Of a DNA stretch of 64,000 bases, positions 43,251 through 52,444 are shown one piece after another. The notes under the pieces are model-generated. The model did no database searches. It was given only the letters and a program-made list of their open reading frames with translations, and had not been told where the DNA came from. Numbering within the stretch: the stretch's first letter is position 1; each line of letters opens with the position of its first letter. Source of the stretch: JALYXI01 sp963716685 (GTDB lineage Bacteria > Acidobacteriota > Terriglobia > Bryobacterales > Bryobacteraceae); assembly GCA_963716685.1 (NCBI GenBank), contig CAVQTR010000002.1:392341-456340 (forward strand). Reading direction: 5' to 3'. Both the position numbers and the translations under genes were made by a program.

Positions 43251-43946
43251 TCACATTTTTTCCTTCCACCCATTTCGAATCAGCCACCAGTTGGCGGGAA
43301 ACGCCGTGGCGAAACCGACCACCATGGCAATCTGCATAGAGAACCAGTAAACAGAGCTGGTGGGCTCGACGCGCGGCCGGAAAACAGCAACGTTCGCAAA
43401 CCACATCCAGGCAAACATACCTATCTCGAATGCGATAAGCGATACGGTGTCCGCTTTCATAGCCGCTTTAATGGCCGGCCAGCCGGATAAATGGCGCATC
43501 GGCGCGATCGCAAAGTATTGGAAAATGATTCCCAACAAGTACGCGCAGATGAAATCCACCGCAAAATCAGCCCAGAGTACGGAAGAGGCGATTGTAATTC
43601 CGGAGAGAAAGACAAGCCATTCTCCGGCGAAGTCGCCCAGAGTGCAACCAGCTCCGCAATGGCATACTCCGGCAAAGACCATTTGCCAAAAAGGCTTTGA
43701 AACGGTCTGCTTCCGCTCCGTTCCTTCTCCTGTTCTGTTGGCCCGCCCGAAGCTCCAGTATGCCCAGATCGCCAGCGGCCCCAAATACATCGCCGTGATG
43801 GGCCATACGGCGTTCATCACCTCCATCTTTTGAGGCCGACCGCGCAGAATATCAATCAGAATGATCAGCGCGCTGGCGCAGGACAAGGCCAGAGCGACCA
43901 TCGACAGTGCCAACAGCCAGGGAGGGAGATTAGTGCCGGAAAACAT
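43251..43946 (-). CDS. DUF4396 membrane protein
   Basis: The 231-residue protein has six or so transmembrane segments and the family marks: CHCGAGCTLGDF in the middle and VYWFSMQIAMVVGFATAFPA near the end. The Cys/His-rich loop suggests metal or thiol chemistry in the membrane; function is not established. Confidence 0.8.
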   Translation of the reverse strand: MFSGTNLPPWLLALSMVALALSCASALIILIDILRGRPQKMEVMNAVWPITAMYLGPLAIWAYWSFGRANRTGEGTERKQTVSKPFWQMVFAGVCHCGAGCTLGDFAGEWLVFLSGITIASSVLWADFAVDFICAYLLGIIFQYFAIAPMRHLSGWPAIKAAMKADTVSLIAFEIGMFAWMWFANVAVFRPRVEPTSSVYWFSMQIAMVVGFATAFPANWWLIRNGWKEKM

Positions 43947-44136
43947 CCCTTAAGGTATCCCGAAACCATCCATTCTATTGACCGAAGCAAGAGTCAGGCT
44001 GTCACAATCCGCACCACAGAAGCGCCATTCGTCTACTCGGATGTGAAGGGAGGCGGACCCTGGAGCATGAGCTGCTCGCGCAGGGCAGGGGTGAAGCCGT
44101 GGCGCGTGCGCGCGGCGTACATCCGCTGCTTGCCTT

Positions 44137-44395
44137 CTTTGAGCGCAAAATCCAAGGTGGAACAATATGCTGAAAGAATGACAGTCGCCTCTCCTGAAGA
44201 TAGGCAATGCTGCCCGGTACCGTGAGGGCCAATTCCGTCCCACGCGCCTTCCCGGTAATCAGCTTCAGATGGGCCTTCAGATTCCCGGCACGCTCCTGCA
44301 TGCCGGCGAGTCCCCAATGGTTGGGCTGGCCCTTCTCACTCAGGAATGCAGGATCGATACCCTTCCCGTTGTCGGCGATTCGGAGACGCAGCTGT
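44137..44395 (-). repeat. Exact duplicate of a sensor-kinase 3' end, copy 1
   Basis: Bases 44,161-44,395 are identical to 44,821-45,055, and the flanking 24 bases nearly so. It encodes the kinase ATPase-domain end but is cut off from a kinase and fused to the receiver gene instead. Confidence 0.9.
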
Positions 44396-44750
44396 TGCGC
44401 AGCATGGTTTTCAGCAGGTAGCCGACCGCACCGGCTTTGAACGCGCGCGACGCCTGTACATCGCCGCGATAAGTCGTCAGAACGATACAGCGCGCCCGGG
44501 GAGAGATGTCGCGGATCTGTTTGATAGTCTCGATCCCATTCAGCTCAGGCATCTGCAGATCGATCAGGGCTACGTCCGGACGATGCTGGCGAAAGGCGGC
44601 TACGGCGTCGCGTCCGTTCATCGCTTCCGCAACAAGGACAATACCGGGCTCCCGCTCGATGCAGCGGGCCACACCATCCAGTATCAGCGGATGATCGTCG
44701 GCGCAAATTACTCTGATGAGATTTGTTGTTGCGGGTGTAGTCGCTTCCAT
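44396..44750 (-). pseudogene. NarL/FixJ-type response regulator, output domain lost
   Basis: The receiver domain has the acidic pair in VICADDHPLILDGVARC, the phosphorylated Asp in VALIDLQMPELNGIET, Thr in CIVLTTYRGDVQ and the Lys in GYLLKTML. After 119 residues it enters the duplicated kinase sequence and ends, so the LuxR-type DNA-binding part is missing. It starts 20 bases after the kinase stop, so the two formed an operon. Confidence 0.85.
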
Positions 44751-44769
44751 TTCCCGTCACCTCAGCCCT

Positions 44770-45825
44770 CTATAACCACCGGTCCGGCCGTGCTCCTTTG
44801 AGCGCAAAAATCCCAGGTGGAACAATATGCTGAAAGAATGACAGTCGCCTCTCCTGAAGATAGGCAATGCTGCCCGGTACCGTGAGGGCCAATTCCGTCC
44901 CACGCGCCTTCCCGGTAATCAGCTTCAGATGGGCCTTCAGATTCCCGGCACGCTCCTGCATGCCGGCGAGTCCCCAATGGTTGGGCTGGCCCTTCTCACT
45001 CAGGAATGCAGGATCGATACCCTTCCCGTTGTCGGCGATTCGGAGACGCAGCTGTGCGCGGTCGAAATTTAACTCGATTGTTATGGAAGACGCCTCGCTA
45101 TGGTGCCGCGCGTTTTGCACGGCCTCTTTGGCGATCGCGTAGATTTCCTGATAGCTGACCGGCTCGAGTTCCCTCGGAGATCCTACACTCGAAAACTGGC
45201 ACCGGCCCGGCTGGTCTTCGTTGCAGTCTTCGCAGAGGCACATGAGCCCGCTGGGAAGTGAGCTGGCATCGAGCGCCTCGTAGCGAAGATCTCGGATGCG
45301 GTCCCGGCTTTCGATCAGAAGTAGATCCGCCCGATCCAGAGCCTCCGCCATTTCCACCTTTGCGTTTTCTTCTGACGGGATCGATTGAGCGGCGAGGTGA
45401 AACCGCATCATCAGTCCCTGGAACCCCTGCAGAAGCGTGTCATGTAGTTCCCGCGCCACGCGCTCGCGTTCGGCCAAGCGTTCGGAACATCGAGAATGAA
45501 CCTGTTCGGTGACAAAGCGCATCCTTGCCCGAAACGAGAACCAGACAAGCCACGCGAGGAACAACACACAGAGCAGTCGGAACCACCAGGTCTGGTACAG
45601 TGCCGGCGCCACGTCGATCTGCAATGGACTCGCGAGGTCGCTCCAATCTTCGCCATTGCTCGCGGATACCTCGAACTTGTAAGTCCCAGGACTCAGCCGC
45701 GTGTAGAAGGCTTGCCGACGGCTCCCCACATCCTGCCAGCCCTTGTCTTCATTCAGAAGCCGGTACCGATAGGACACCCGTTCCGGAGCGCCCACCAACA
45801 AAGCGCCAACAAAAATGTTCCTCAC
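44770..45825 (-). CDS. Y_Y_Y-type sensor histidine kinase, probably N-terminally truncated
   Basis: The 351-residue frame starts inside the Y_Y_Y domain (YRYRLLNEDKGWQDVGSRRQ, then YTRLSPGTYKFEVSASN), followed by one transmembrane helix (WWFRLLCVLFLAWLVWFSF), the HisKA_3 phosphoacceptor ERERVARELHDTLLQGFQGL and an ATPase domain (AVQNARHHSEA, IADNGKGID, GLAGMQERAGNL). The usual N-terminal beta-propeller (about 700 residues) is missing. Its 3' end is duplicated 660 bases away. Confidence 0.88.
   Translation of the reverse strand: MRNIFVGALLVGAPERVSYRYRLLNEDKGWQDVGSRRQAFYTRLSPGTYKFEVSASNGEDWSDLASPLQIDVAPALYQTWWFRLLCVLFLAWLVWFSFRARMRFVTEQVHSRCSERLAERERVARELHDTLLQGFQGLMMRFHLAAQSIPSEENAKVEMAEALDRADLLLIESRDRIRDLRYEALDASSLPSGLMCLCEDCNEDQPGRCQFSSVGSPRELEPVSYQEIYAIAKEAVQNARHHSEASSITIELNFDRAQLRLRIADNGKGIDPAFLSEKGQPNHWGLAGMQERAGNLKAHLKLITGKARGTELALTVPGSIAYLQERRLSFFQHIVPPGIFALKGARPDRWL
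44796..45055 (-). repeat. Duplicate of the kinase 3' end, copy 2 (in the intact kinase)
   Basis: This copy lies in the natural kinase context and continues seamlessly with the upstream ATPase domain, so it is the original; copy 1 is the derived one. Confidence 0.9.
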
Positions 45826-45993
45826 TATTGGTAGCAGGCGGTTTCAGATCGATGCCGCGGTTCGACTGTCAGAACTGCCGCCTATCAAGAGCGCAGACGT
45901 CATCCCAATCAATAGACCGCACGACAAAAAAGGCTAAGGCGTAGATCGATAATGGTCTCTGATTCGTAAACAAATTGTACTTGTAAGAACTGA

Positions 45994-46512
45994 TCAGTCC
46001 TCCCAAATCTTCAGCCGATATCGATGCGGCGGCACATCGGGGAACTTTCCGCCAACAGGAAATGTCTTCTGCGGTATGGTGATGATCGCGTAGTCGCTGC
46101 CGCCTTTGTGATCCTCGCTGTAGGTGACACCGCCAACACCATCCTCGCGGCCCAACAGCTCCGGCACTCCTTTCTGGAACTGTGCAACTAAAGTGGGGCT
46201 GCTACTGCCAGCAGTCATCTGCACGACGATCAGAGTCCCGGTCTGAATCAATAGCTCGACGTGCGAACCGGGTTCGACAAACGATGGCGTGTTCGCGTTC
46301 GCTTTGAATGCCAGAAGCTGAATCGAGCCACCCCCGTCATTACAGGAGCGAATCTCAAACCGGGGGCGTTGCTTTAGCGGCTCATCGATCTTGAAGTCCA
46401 CCGGATAGATCCCCAGCAGTGTGGGGCAGAGGGCGGGAACGGATCGCTGTTGCGCGGCCAAGACCGCACATACTAACCAACTCAGTGCGACACCGCAAAG
46501 AAGACGTTTCAT
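45994..46512 (-). CDS. Secreted hypothetical protein
   Basis: A signal peptide (MKRLLCGVALSWLVCAVLAA) precedes a small beta protein of about 150 residues (FEIRSCNDGGGSIQLLAFKA, VELLIQTGTLIVVQM, YSEDHKGGSDYAIITIPQK). Function unknown; not operonic with its neighbours. Confidence 0.7.
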   Translation of the reverse strand: MKRLLCGVALSWLVCAVLAAQQRSVPALCPTLLGIYPVDFKIDEPLKQRPRFEIRSCNDGGGSIQLLAFKANANTPSFVEPGSHVELLIQTGTLIVVQMTAGSSSPTLVAQFQKGVPELLGREDGVGGVTYSEDHKGGSDYAIITIPQKTFPVGGKFPDVPPHRYRLKIWED

Positions 46513-46625
46513 TATGGAACAGGATATCGAGCCTCATGAACGTGTGGGGTTTCAGTTGCGGATAAGGTGGGGTTATCGAAAAAGCGGCAATTCCCGACTA
46601 CTGGCTATAGAGGTCGGGGTATGGC

Positions 46626-46664
46626 ACATCGGCGGCGACTCCGCTGATCTCGGGCCGGGTGGCC
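46626..46664 (-). repeat. 39-base inverted-copy repeat, non-coding copy
   Basis: Its reverse complement matches 48,456-48,494 at 37 of 39 bases. The other copy lies inside a coding sequence. Confidence 0.7.
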
Positions 46665-46713
46665 CACAGCAGCCGTAGCGCCCTTGCCGCGCGGCGGTGG
46701 GAAGGAATGCCGG

Positions 46714-47040
46714 TTAACGAACAGGTTGGGGCGGCTTGATCAGGTTTGTACCGGGGGTGTTTGCCGCGCCGTTGCGCGCCAACCATGTAGGATTGTGATT
46801 CAACGTATACCGAACACGCTCATCCGGGTCCCGGCTCAATTTCAGCATCACCGCGAGGCTCGTTCCTCGATTGCCGGCAACACCCTGCCGCACGGTCGCG
46901 TCCTTATCCGTGCTGAGCTGCTCCAGGAGCTCCGGGTCGGCCGACACGTTACGCGCAACATAGAAGCGCACTTCACGGGAGGGAGCAGTAGAAAGTATCT
47001 GCAAGGTCGCCAGGGAACAATGACCGGAACCGCTTATCAA
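46714..47040 (-). CDS. Leucine-rich-repeat-variant (HEAT-like) protein fragment
   Basis: The 108-residue frame has helical repeats such as REVRFYVARNVSADPELLEQ and ATVRQGVAGNRGTSLAVMLK, matching LRV-type repeats. The N-terminal MISGSGHC residues come from repeat copy E, so the natural 5' end has been replaced. A binding protein remnant. Confidence 0.5.
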   Translation of the reverse strand: MISGSGHCSLATLQILSTAPSREVRFYVARNVSADPELLEQLSTDKDATVRQGVAGNRGTSLAVMLKLSRDPDERVRYTLNHNPTWLARNGAANTPGTNLIKPPQPVR

Positions 47041-47128
47041 GATATAACTGCCCTATTTTGATTAGCTTATGACGGCTCAACCGGATTGAAGCGTTCCAGT
47101 CCCGGACATCTGACGAACTCACTCCCAG
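47022..47128 (+). repeat. Dispersed repeat, copy E
   Basis: GACCGGAACCGCTTATCAAG, ATATAACTGCCCTATTTTGA, TTAGCTTATGACGGCTCAAC, CGGATTGAAGCGTTCCAGTC, CCGGACATCTGACGAACTCA. Followed by a 27-base motif (TTCGGGCGGCGAAGAGGTACGT) that also occurs at 34,118. Confidence 0.8.
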
Positions 47129-47218
47129 GCACTTGGTTCGGGCGGCGAAGAGGTACGTTCCTGACGCATCCCCTTTCAAATCGCCTTAAGTGATGGCCCG
47201 CCAGTCGCCGCAGGCTAT

Positions 47219-47626
47219 TTGCCCGCAGAAAGGGACACCCGGGAAGAGATTTTTAAGCAGATTAGAGCACGGCGGGGTCAGCGGGTCTTCCGTGACGACC
47301 TCCGAGCGCGCTACGGAGACCGCTGCCTCGTCTCTGGCTGTAAACTCCTACATGTCCTAGAAGCTGCCCATATCTGCCCTTACCGGGGAGAGCAGGACAA
47401 CCACGCGGAGAACGGGCTGTTGCTCCGCTCTGACCTGCATACACTCTTCGGCCTTGATCTTGTGGGCATTGAGCCCTCCAACCTGACAATCCACTTTCAC
47501 CCGGACGCCAGTCACGAATACAGGGATTTCGAGGGTAAGACCTTGTTGTGTGTGTTGGGTCTCCGGCCCAGTTGCCAAGCATTGGAGGTCCGCTGGCGCG
47601 CCTTCCAAAAACGCCTCTTTTTTTAA
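47219..47626 (+). CDS. HNH endonuclease (restriction-type C-terminal domain)
   Basis: The frame, from a TTG at 47,219, encodes the HNH domain seen at the end of many restriction-like nucleases: RARRGQRVFRDDLRARYGDR, CLVSGC, LEAAHICPYRGEQDN and NGLLLRSDLHTLFGLDLVGI. The N-terminus is probably lost, since these domains usually follow 150-200 other residues and there is no start signal. Confidence 0.75.
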   Translation: MPAERDTREEIFKQIRARRGQRVFRDDLRARYGDRCLVSGCKLLHVLEAAHICPYRGEQDNHAENGLLLRSDLHTLFGLDLVGIEPSNLTIHFHPDASHEYRDFEGKTLLCVLGLRPSCQALEVRWRAFQKRLFF

Positions 47627-47943
47627 GTTGGCGTCCATCGTCGTCAGCCGGAGAGGCCTACGCTTTTCTTTGCCCGGCGGTCATAGTCAGCATGGGTCAT
47701 ACGAGACTCGGGAATTTAAATCATATCACCGGGGAAAGGACTCTTACGAGCGCAAGCGCGCGGACCTGTTTGCTGCTTCAATGATGCCCCAATCATATGA
47801 CCGGGGCCTTTGAAGGGATTCGTCACGTACCGCTGCTGAAGACAAAGTTCCTCAGCTCCAACTCCAACTCTCGTCGGCTAAACTTTCAGGAGGGGGCTTC
47901 TGCGAGTTGACGAGATCTCCGCCGAGGGGCGCACGCCTCCAGC
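47627..47943. other. Gap with no supported gene
   Basis: About 315 bases; no frame with recognisable protein and no clear structured element. It may hold the left boundary of the element that follows. Confidence 0.4.
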
Positions 47944-49665
47944 ATGATGACGGCTACCGAATATTGGCGCGACTTAGAATCCCGGTTCCAAACACTGCAT
48001 CGAGCGGACATACATTGCCTCACGGCTCAATGGATTTCAACCTTCTGGATCGAACCCGGTGAACACTGGAGGATTAGCTATAGAGGTATAAACCCTCCGA
48101 ATCTATCGATACGGAACCACTTCCGGGTTCTCGCCGAGAGTGCCGCAGTTCGTCTCGGGCACGCAGCAGAGAGTACAGCAGAATCTTTTTGGCTTGATGA
48201 GATGAGGCGTGACAGTCCCAACTACCAAGGAGGCGGCGTATACGAAGGTGTGCATGGAAAGGCAGAATGGGGTTTTATGGAATTCGTCTGTGGCGCTTCG
48301 GCGAGCTTCTGTCTCAAGTGCGAGACCAGAGAACTTTTGAATGGTAGGCCGAGTCCCTCGGCGCCGTCATCAATGAGAGCCGAAGATGCATCAGTTTCAC
48401 GCTTCGAGGCCCCGTTCTTTCACCGCGAATCGGCCGCCTCAGGAGATCTCAATGCGGCCACCCGGCCTGAGACCAGCGGAGTCGCCGCCGATGTTCACGA
48501 CAACCCGGTGAGCGCGCCTAGCTCGGAGGTGAAGTGTTCTGTGGCCGTGTGCCCCCCGATCCTCCTTCGATTATGCTCGCTTTCGCCGAAATTCTTCGCT
48601 AGCTACGCTGAAGCCAAGGAATGGCAAGGGCGCGTGAACCCGATGAAACCAGGTTCAGAAGTTACCTTGGTGCCCGGGCCTAACCGTTCCCTCAGATTCA
48701 TGCGGCAAATTTCGTTAGAGGAGCAGGGTTGGGGTCCGATTGTGCCTGTTCGGTCACTTGCCGACTATGCGCCGGGCCCAGCCTACCGCGAGAGCATTCA
48801 GGAATACCTCCCGCTTCAGTTGAAGCACTCGCCGGAGCCTGCAAATGTAGAAGAGGCTATCGACGATTTCTCCGAGGAGCGCACGGCTGAGATCCGTTGT
48901 TCGCTTGGTGAGGATTGGAATTTCGCAGGAATTCGGATTGCTCCAACTATTCGCTCCGGGCTCATAAATCTGGTTAGCGATATGCGTTTTACCGGCGTAG
49001 TGTTCAAGTTTGCGAAGAAGATAGAACATGCGCTGAATATCAAGTTTCCTGAGCTTCCTCCGGCTGCGTACGCAGATTTCTGGCAGTCCTGGGAAGTGCA
49101 CAAACACATTGCAGAGTTCTGTTACGAGTTAGGAGTGCATCGAAATGCCGTGCAATTCGCCGGCGATCAATACACTGCGGAAACCGAAGCCCGCAAAGCC
49201 CGCTCACTTGTAGCTACCCAGATCGCGGCACTAGCCCAAAGCGCAGCCTCGGCAGTAGGTAGTAAAAAGAATCAGTCCAAGGCTTCGGAGACTGTTCTTC
49301 AGCCAGCTGACCAATCCCTCCCCCAGGATAGTTCGAAGGCGGTGTCGATTCACGAATCACTTCAACTTGAGTCCGAAAACTCGAAAGCAGGCGGCACGGT
49401 CGAGGAGTCGCGATCTCTACCGAATGGCGAAAACAGTGCTGGCGGCACAAAGGGACGGAAAGGGGACGCCGCGATTCTTGCAAACAAGGATGCCGTTGTC
49501 TTTCGAACTGCCGAGACATACCTGGGCATGACAGATCGGCAACGTCACAAATTGGTGCAACGAGGTGTCCTCATCATTCACGGCAAGGGGAGTAATCGCA
49601 AGATCACGACGGCATCGCTCCTTGCGTACCTGCCTCCGGAGAAAAGGCGAACTGATCCGAACTAA
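47944..49665 (+). CDS. Hypothetical protein with C-terminal HTH-like segment, element gene
   Basis: The 573-residue protein has an N-terminal domain (TATEYWRDLESRFQTLHR, IEPGEHWRISYRG), a region containing the 39-base repeat (AATRPETSGVAADVH), a middle helical part and a low-complexity Ser/Glu/Lys linker. The C-terminal 50 residues (RTAETYLGMTDRQRHKLVQR, GSNRKITTASLLAYL) resemble an excisionase-type DNA-binding fold. It is the first gene of the 47.9-54.5 kb element; role unknown. Confidence 0.65.
   Translation: MMTATEYWRDLESRFQTLHRADIHCLTAQWISTFWIEPGEHWRISYRGINPPNLSIRNHFRVLAESAAVRLGHAAESTAESFWLDEMRRDSPNYQGGGVYEGVHGKAEWGFMEFVCGASASFCLKCETRELLNGRPSPSAPSSMRAEDASVSRFEAPFFHRESAASGDLNAATRPETSGVAADVHDNPVSAPSSEVKCSVAVCPPILLRLCSLSPKFFASYAEAKEWQGRVNPMKPGSEVTLVPGPNRSLRFMRQISLEEQGWGPIVPVRSLADYAPGPAYRESIQEYLPLQLKHSPEPANVEEAIDDFSEERTAEIRCSLGEDWNFAGIRIAPTIRSGLINLVSDMRFTGVVFKFAKKIEHALNIKFPELPPAAYADFWQSWEVHKHIAEFCYELGVHRNAVQFAGDQYTAETEARKARSLVATQIAALAQSAASAVGSKKNQSKASETVLQPADQSLPQDSSKAVSIHESLQLESENSKAGGTVEESRSLPNGENSAGGTKGRKGDAAILANKDAVVFRTAETYLGMTDRQRHKLVQRGVLIIHGKGSNRKITTASLLAYLPPEKRRTDPN
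48456..48494 (+). repeat. 39-base repeat, copy inside a coding sequence
   Basis: Matches the reverse complement of 46,626-46,664 at 37 of 39 bases; in frame it reads ATRPETSGVAADV. Confidence 0.7.
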
Positions 49666-49755
49666 CCCGAACCAACCCGAACTTTTCCCCATTTTAAATC
49701 AATCAGTTGACAGCTAATCTCGTCCTGTGAGCTTGATGCGCAGCCACAAGATAAG

Positions 49756-50076
49756 ATGACGGACGAGACATTAACATCGCTGCTGGCGGAACGGGTCCTG
49801 GGTTGGGGGACGGGTCCGGACCGCTTCCAAACTGGCAAACGCGGCTGGATTCCCCGGTGGCGTTTTCAGCCGGTGATGCGGTTGGCGGACGCTGTTCGCT
49901 TGCTCGAAGCAGCAGCGCCTGAAGAGCAGATCATAAGCTCAAGCGCTCCAAATGCTTTCTGGGTGCGGGTTTGCATTCGGGGCGTAAATGGCGAGGCGCG
50001 GGAAACGTCTCGCGCACGCGCTATCACCTATGCGGTCGCCAGGGCTGTTGGCATAGGGATTGAGGGAACCCGTTGA
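49756..50076 (+). CDS. Small phage-type protein (ABA-sandwich-like)
   Basis: The 106-residue product opens LLAERVLGWG and contains FQPVMRLADAVRLLEAAAPE, then VRVCIRGVNGEARETSRARA, typical of the small phage ABA-sandwich type. Its stop overlaps the TTG start of the next gene. Confidence 0.65.
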   Translation: MTDETLTSLLAERVLGWGTGPDRFQTGKRGWIPRWRFQPVMRLADAVRLLEAAAPEEQIISSSAPNAFWVRVCIRGVNGEARETSRARAITYAVARAVGIGIEGTR

Positions 50077-52094
50077 GCGCCAGCCAAACATGCGGCGCGA
50101 ACCAACACGCAGCGGCAGAAGCATTGCGAGCTATCGGCGCAATGTTCGAGCCAGGGGACGTGATTGAGATTCGCGCGCTGGATGTCGGTCGCAACGGAGA
50201 ACACGCCGGCAGCACGCGAGCGGGCTACTTCAATTTCGAAAGCGAGCGGGACATCAGCGTAGCGGTAAGGTCCCTTGAAGGGCGCGCAGAAGGTGTCTAC
50301 GTCATTCTCAATCAACTGAACCCTGACCTGCTTTCAAGGTCAGCGAATCGTCTCAGAGTCAAGCCTAAGAACACGACGACTGATGCGGACATCATCCAGT
50401 GGCGCTGGTTGTACATAGACGCAGACGCCTGCCGGCCGGCTGGAATCTCGGCGACGGACGCGGAACATGCGACTGCCCTCCAAAAGGTCATTGCAGTGCG
50501 GGATTTCCTGTCAGAACGCGGGTGGCCAGACCCAATCCTCGGTGACTCCGGCAACGGGGGACATCTGCTGTATCGCCTGCCTCCCTTGGAAATAGAGGTG
50601 GCCGGGGATCTCGTCAAACGATGTCTGAAGGCTTTGTCCACCCTGTTTTCAGATGCGCACGTCAAGGTAGATGAGTCCACAGCGACTCCGGCGCGTCTGT
50701 GTAAGCTTTACGGCACCATGGCGTGCAAAGGCGACTCGACAGTGGAGCGTCCCCATCGACGGTCGCATCTCATCGAGACCCCTGAGCGGATCGAATACGT
50801 AGCGGTCGAGCACCTCGAAGGCTTGGCAGCACAGGTACCAAAGCAGCCTCCCACAACCGTTCGGGTCGTTAAAGGGAAATCCGCAATCGATGTTGACTTG
50901 TGGCTCGCGACGAACGGACTGGAGATTCTGAAAGGACCGGAATCATATCAGGATGGCCGTCGCTGGACGTTTCCAACCTGCTTCTTCAACCCGGAACACG
51001 AAAAGCCGGTTCTGATCCAATACGCAAGTGGCGTAGTCATTTACAAGTGCCTTCACAAGAGCTGCGGCGAGAATGGCTGGAACGCCTTACGTCTCCGCCT
51101 GGAGCCAGGCTACCAAGCGTCACCTCAATCTGACACCACTGAGAGCTCTGCTGGCGGCTTGATCACAGATCTATCTCAGATCCCCAGCGTGTTCACAATC
51201 GAAAGCAAACTTGATTGGTGTATCGAGGGCATGATCGCGCAAGGTAGCGTCACCTTGATTTGTGCCGAAAGCGGTACAGGCAAAACGTGGCTTGGCTACT
51301 ACCTGGCCGGATGCGTAGCGCATGGTAAGCCCGTACTTGGCCGCCCAATCCGCCCTGGCAGGGTCCTCTACCTTGATGGCGAGAACCCGCTCTATGTTGC
51401 AAAGCAGCGATTTCACGATTTAGGAATCACAGACACACTTAACCTAATCGTCTGGGGCGGATGGAATAATTCTCGACCGGTCGGTCCTAACCATTCCTTA
51501 ATCGTCGAGTTTGCCCGGCAACACAGAGGCGTGATCATCTATGATTCGCTGATTGAGTTTCACTCCGGTTCCGAACAATCGTCAACGGAGACACGCGCCT
51601 TCATGCGTCACTTCCGAGCCCTCGCGGATCTGGGCGCGACTGTCATCGTTCTTCATCACTCAGGGAAGTCCGAGACTGCAAAGTTATATCGGGGATCGTC
51701 GGACATCAAAGCGGCCGTGGACACTGCCTATGCGCTGGTACGGACCAGTGAAGAGGCTGTGGAGCTGGCGGGATTGTCAATGACTTGCTTCAAAGCCCGC
51801 CTCGCACCGGGCCAGGCCTTCGGAATGAAGTTTGTCAAAGGGCAAGGATTTGTTGCTTCCGATGACTACAAGCGGGCGGCAACGACAGAGGAGGTCATCA
51901 CCGATATTCTCGCAGCAAATCCTGGATTGAACCAGAGCGAGATTGTAGGTTTCGCAAAGGCGCACGGCTGCACCAGAACTCAGGTTGAGAACTGCCTCAA
52001 ATCGGGGGGTTGGAGCACCACCAAAGGCGACAAAAACGCCACGCTATATAGCTTGCCGCAGAACACCGTGGAAGTGGAGCCTGTCCTTGTCTGA
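50073..52094 (+). CDS. Primase-like/RepA-like AAA ATPase replication protein
   Basis: The start is a TTG overlapping the previous stop, or ATG 50142. The N-terminal half has a primase-polymerase-like fold (QWRWLYIDADACRP, DSGNGGHLLYRLPP, DESTATPARLCKLYG) and a Cys/His patch (CFFNPEH, YKCLHKSCGENGW). The C-terminal half is RecA-like: Walker A AESGTGKTW, Walker B GVIIYDSLIEFHSG, and a sensor region VIVLHHSGKSETAKLYRGSS. The last 60 residues form a small helical DNA-binding segment. It would prime and drive replication of the element. Confidence 0.82.
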   Translation: MSASQTCGANQHAAAEALRAIGAMFEPGDVIEIRALDVGRNGEHAGSTRAGYFNFESERDISVAVRSLEGRAEGVYVILNQLNPDLLSRSANRLRVKPKNTTTDADIIQWRWLYIDADACRPAGISATDAEHATALQKVIAVRDFLSERGWPDPILGDSGNGGHLLYRLPPLEIEVAGDLVKRCLKALSTLFSDAHVKVDESTATPARLCKLYGTMACKGDSTVERPHRRSHLIETPERIEYVAVEHLEGLAAQVPKQPPTTVRVVKGKSAIDVDLWLATNGLEILKGPESYQDGRRWTFPTCFFNPEHEKPVLIQYASGVVIYKCLHKSCGENGWNALRLRLEPGYQASPQSDTTESSAGGLITDLSQIPSVFTIESKLDWCIEGMIAQGSVTLICAESGTGKTWLGYYLAGCVAHGKPVLGRPIRPGRVLYLDGENPLYVAKQRFHDLGITDTLNLIVWGGWNNSRPVGPNHSLIVEFARQHRGVIIYDSLIEFHSGSEQSSTETRAFMRHFRALADLGATVIVLHHSGKSETAKLYRGSSDIKAAVDTAYALVRTSEEAVELAGLSMTCFKARLAPGQAFGMKFVKGQGFVASDDYKRAATTEEVITDILAANPGLNQSEIVGFAKAHGCTRTQVENCLKSGGWSTTKGDKNATLYSLPQNTVEVEPVLV

Positions 52095-52431
52095 TCAGGA
52101 TCTGTTTCAGTTTCCCAGTTTCCCGCTCCCAGGGGGTGGGGAACTGGGAAACTGCAGCCAACGAGCTCAAATTAAAACACTTGCTGTTTCCCGAGGGGCT
52201 GGGATTGTTGACACCGGCAAATGCCCGCCGGAGTTCAGCATTCCCGGCCTTCAGCAGCTTCCGGACACGCCCGAGATCCGGCAAGTGACCCGCCGCTTCC
52301 ACCCCGATCCAGCCGCTGTCGATCAACTGGTAGAAGCGCTGTACCGGCTTCTTGTGGATGTTCCTTCCGAGTCTTTGACAATCGTGCCGGCTCCACCGGA
52401 TTCAACTTGCTTTCCTCCGCGACACAAGTGA
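52087..52431 (+). CDS. Small protein between replication and recombinase genes
   Basis: A TTG start overlaps the previous gene's last codons; the 114-residue product begins MSDQDLFQFPSFPLPGGGEL and ends PPDSTCFPPRHK. Helical part with QVTRRFHPDPAAVDQLVEAL. It directly precedes the recombinase, so a directionality factor is possible but unproven. Confidence 0.5.
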   Translation: MSDQDLFQFPSFPLPGGGELGNCSQRAQIKTLAVSRGAGIVDTGKCPPEFSIPGLQQLPDTPEIRQVTRRFHPDPAAVDQLVEALYRLLVDVPSESLTIVPAPPDSTCFPPRHK

Positions 52432-52444
52432 GGAATGTGTCCTA

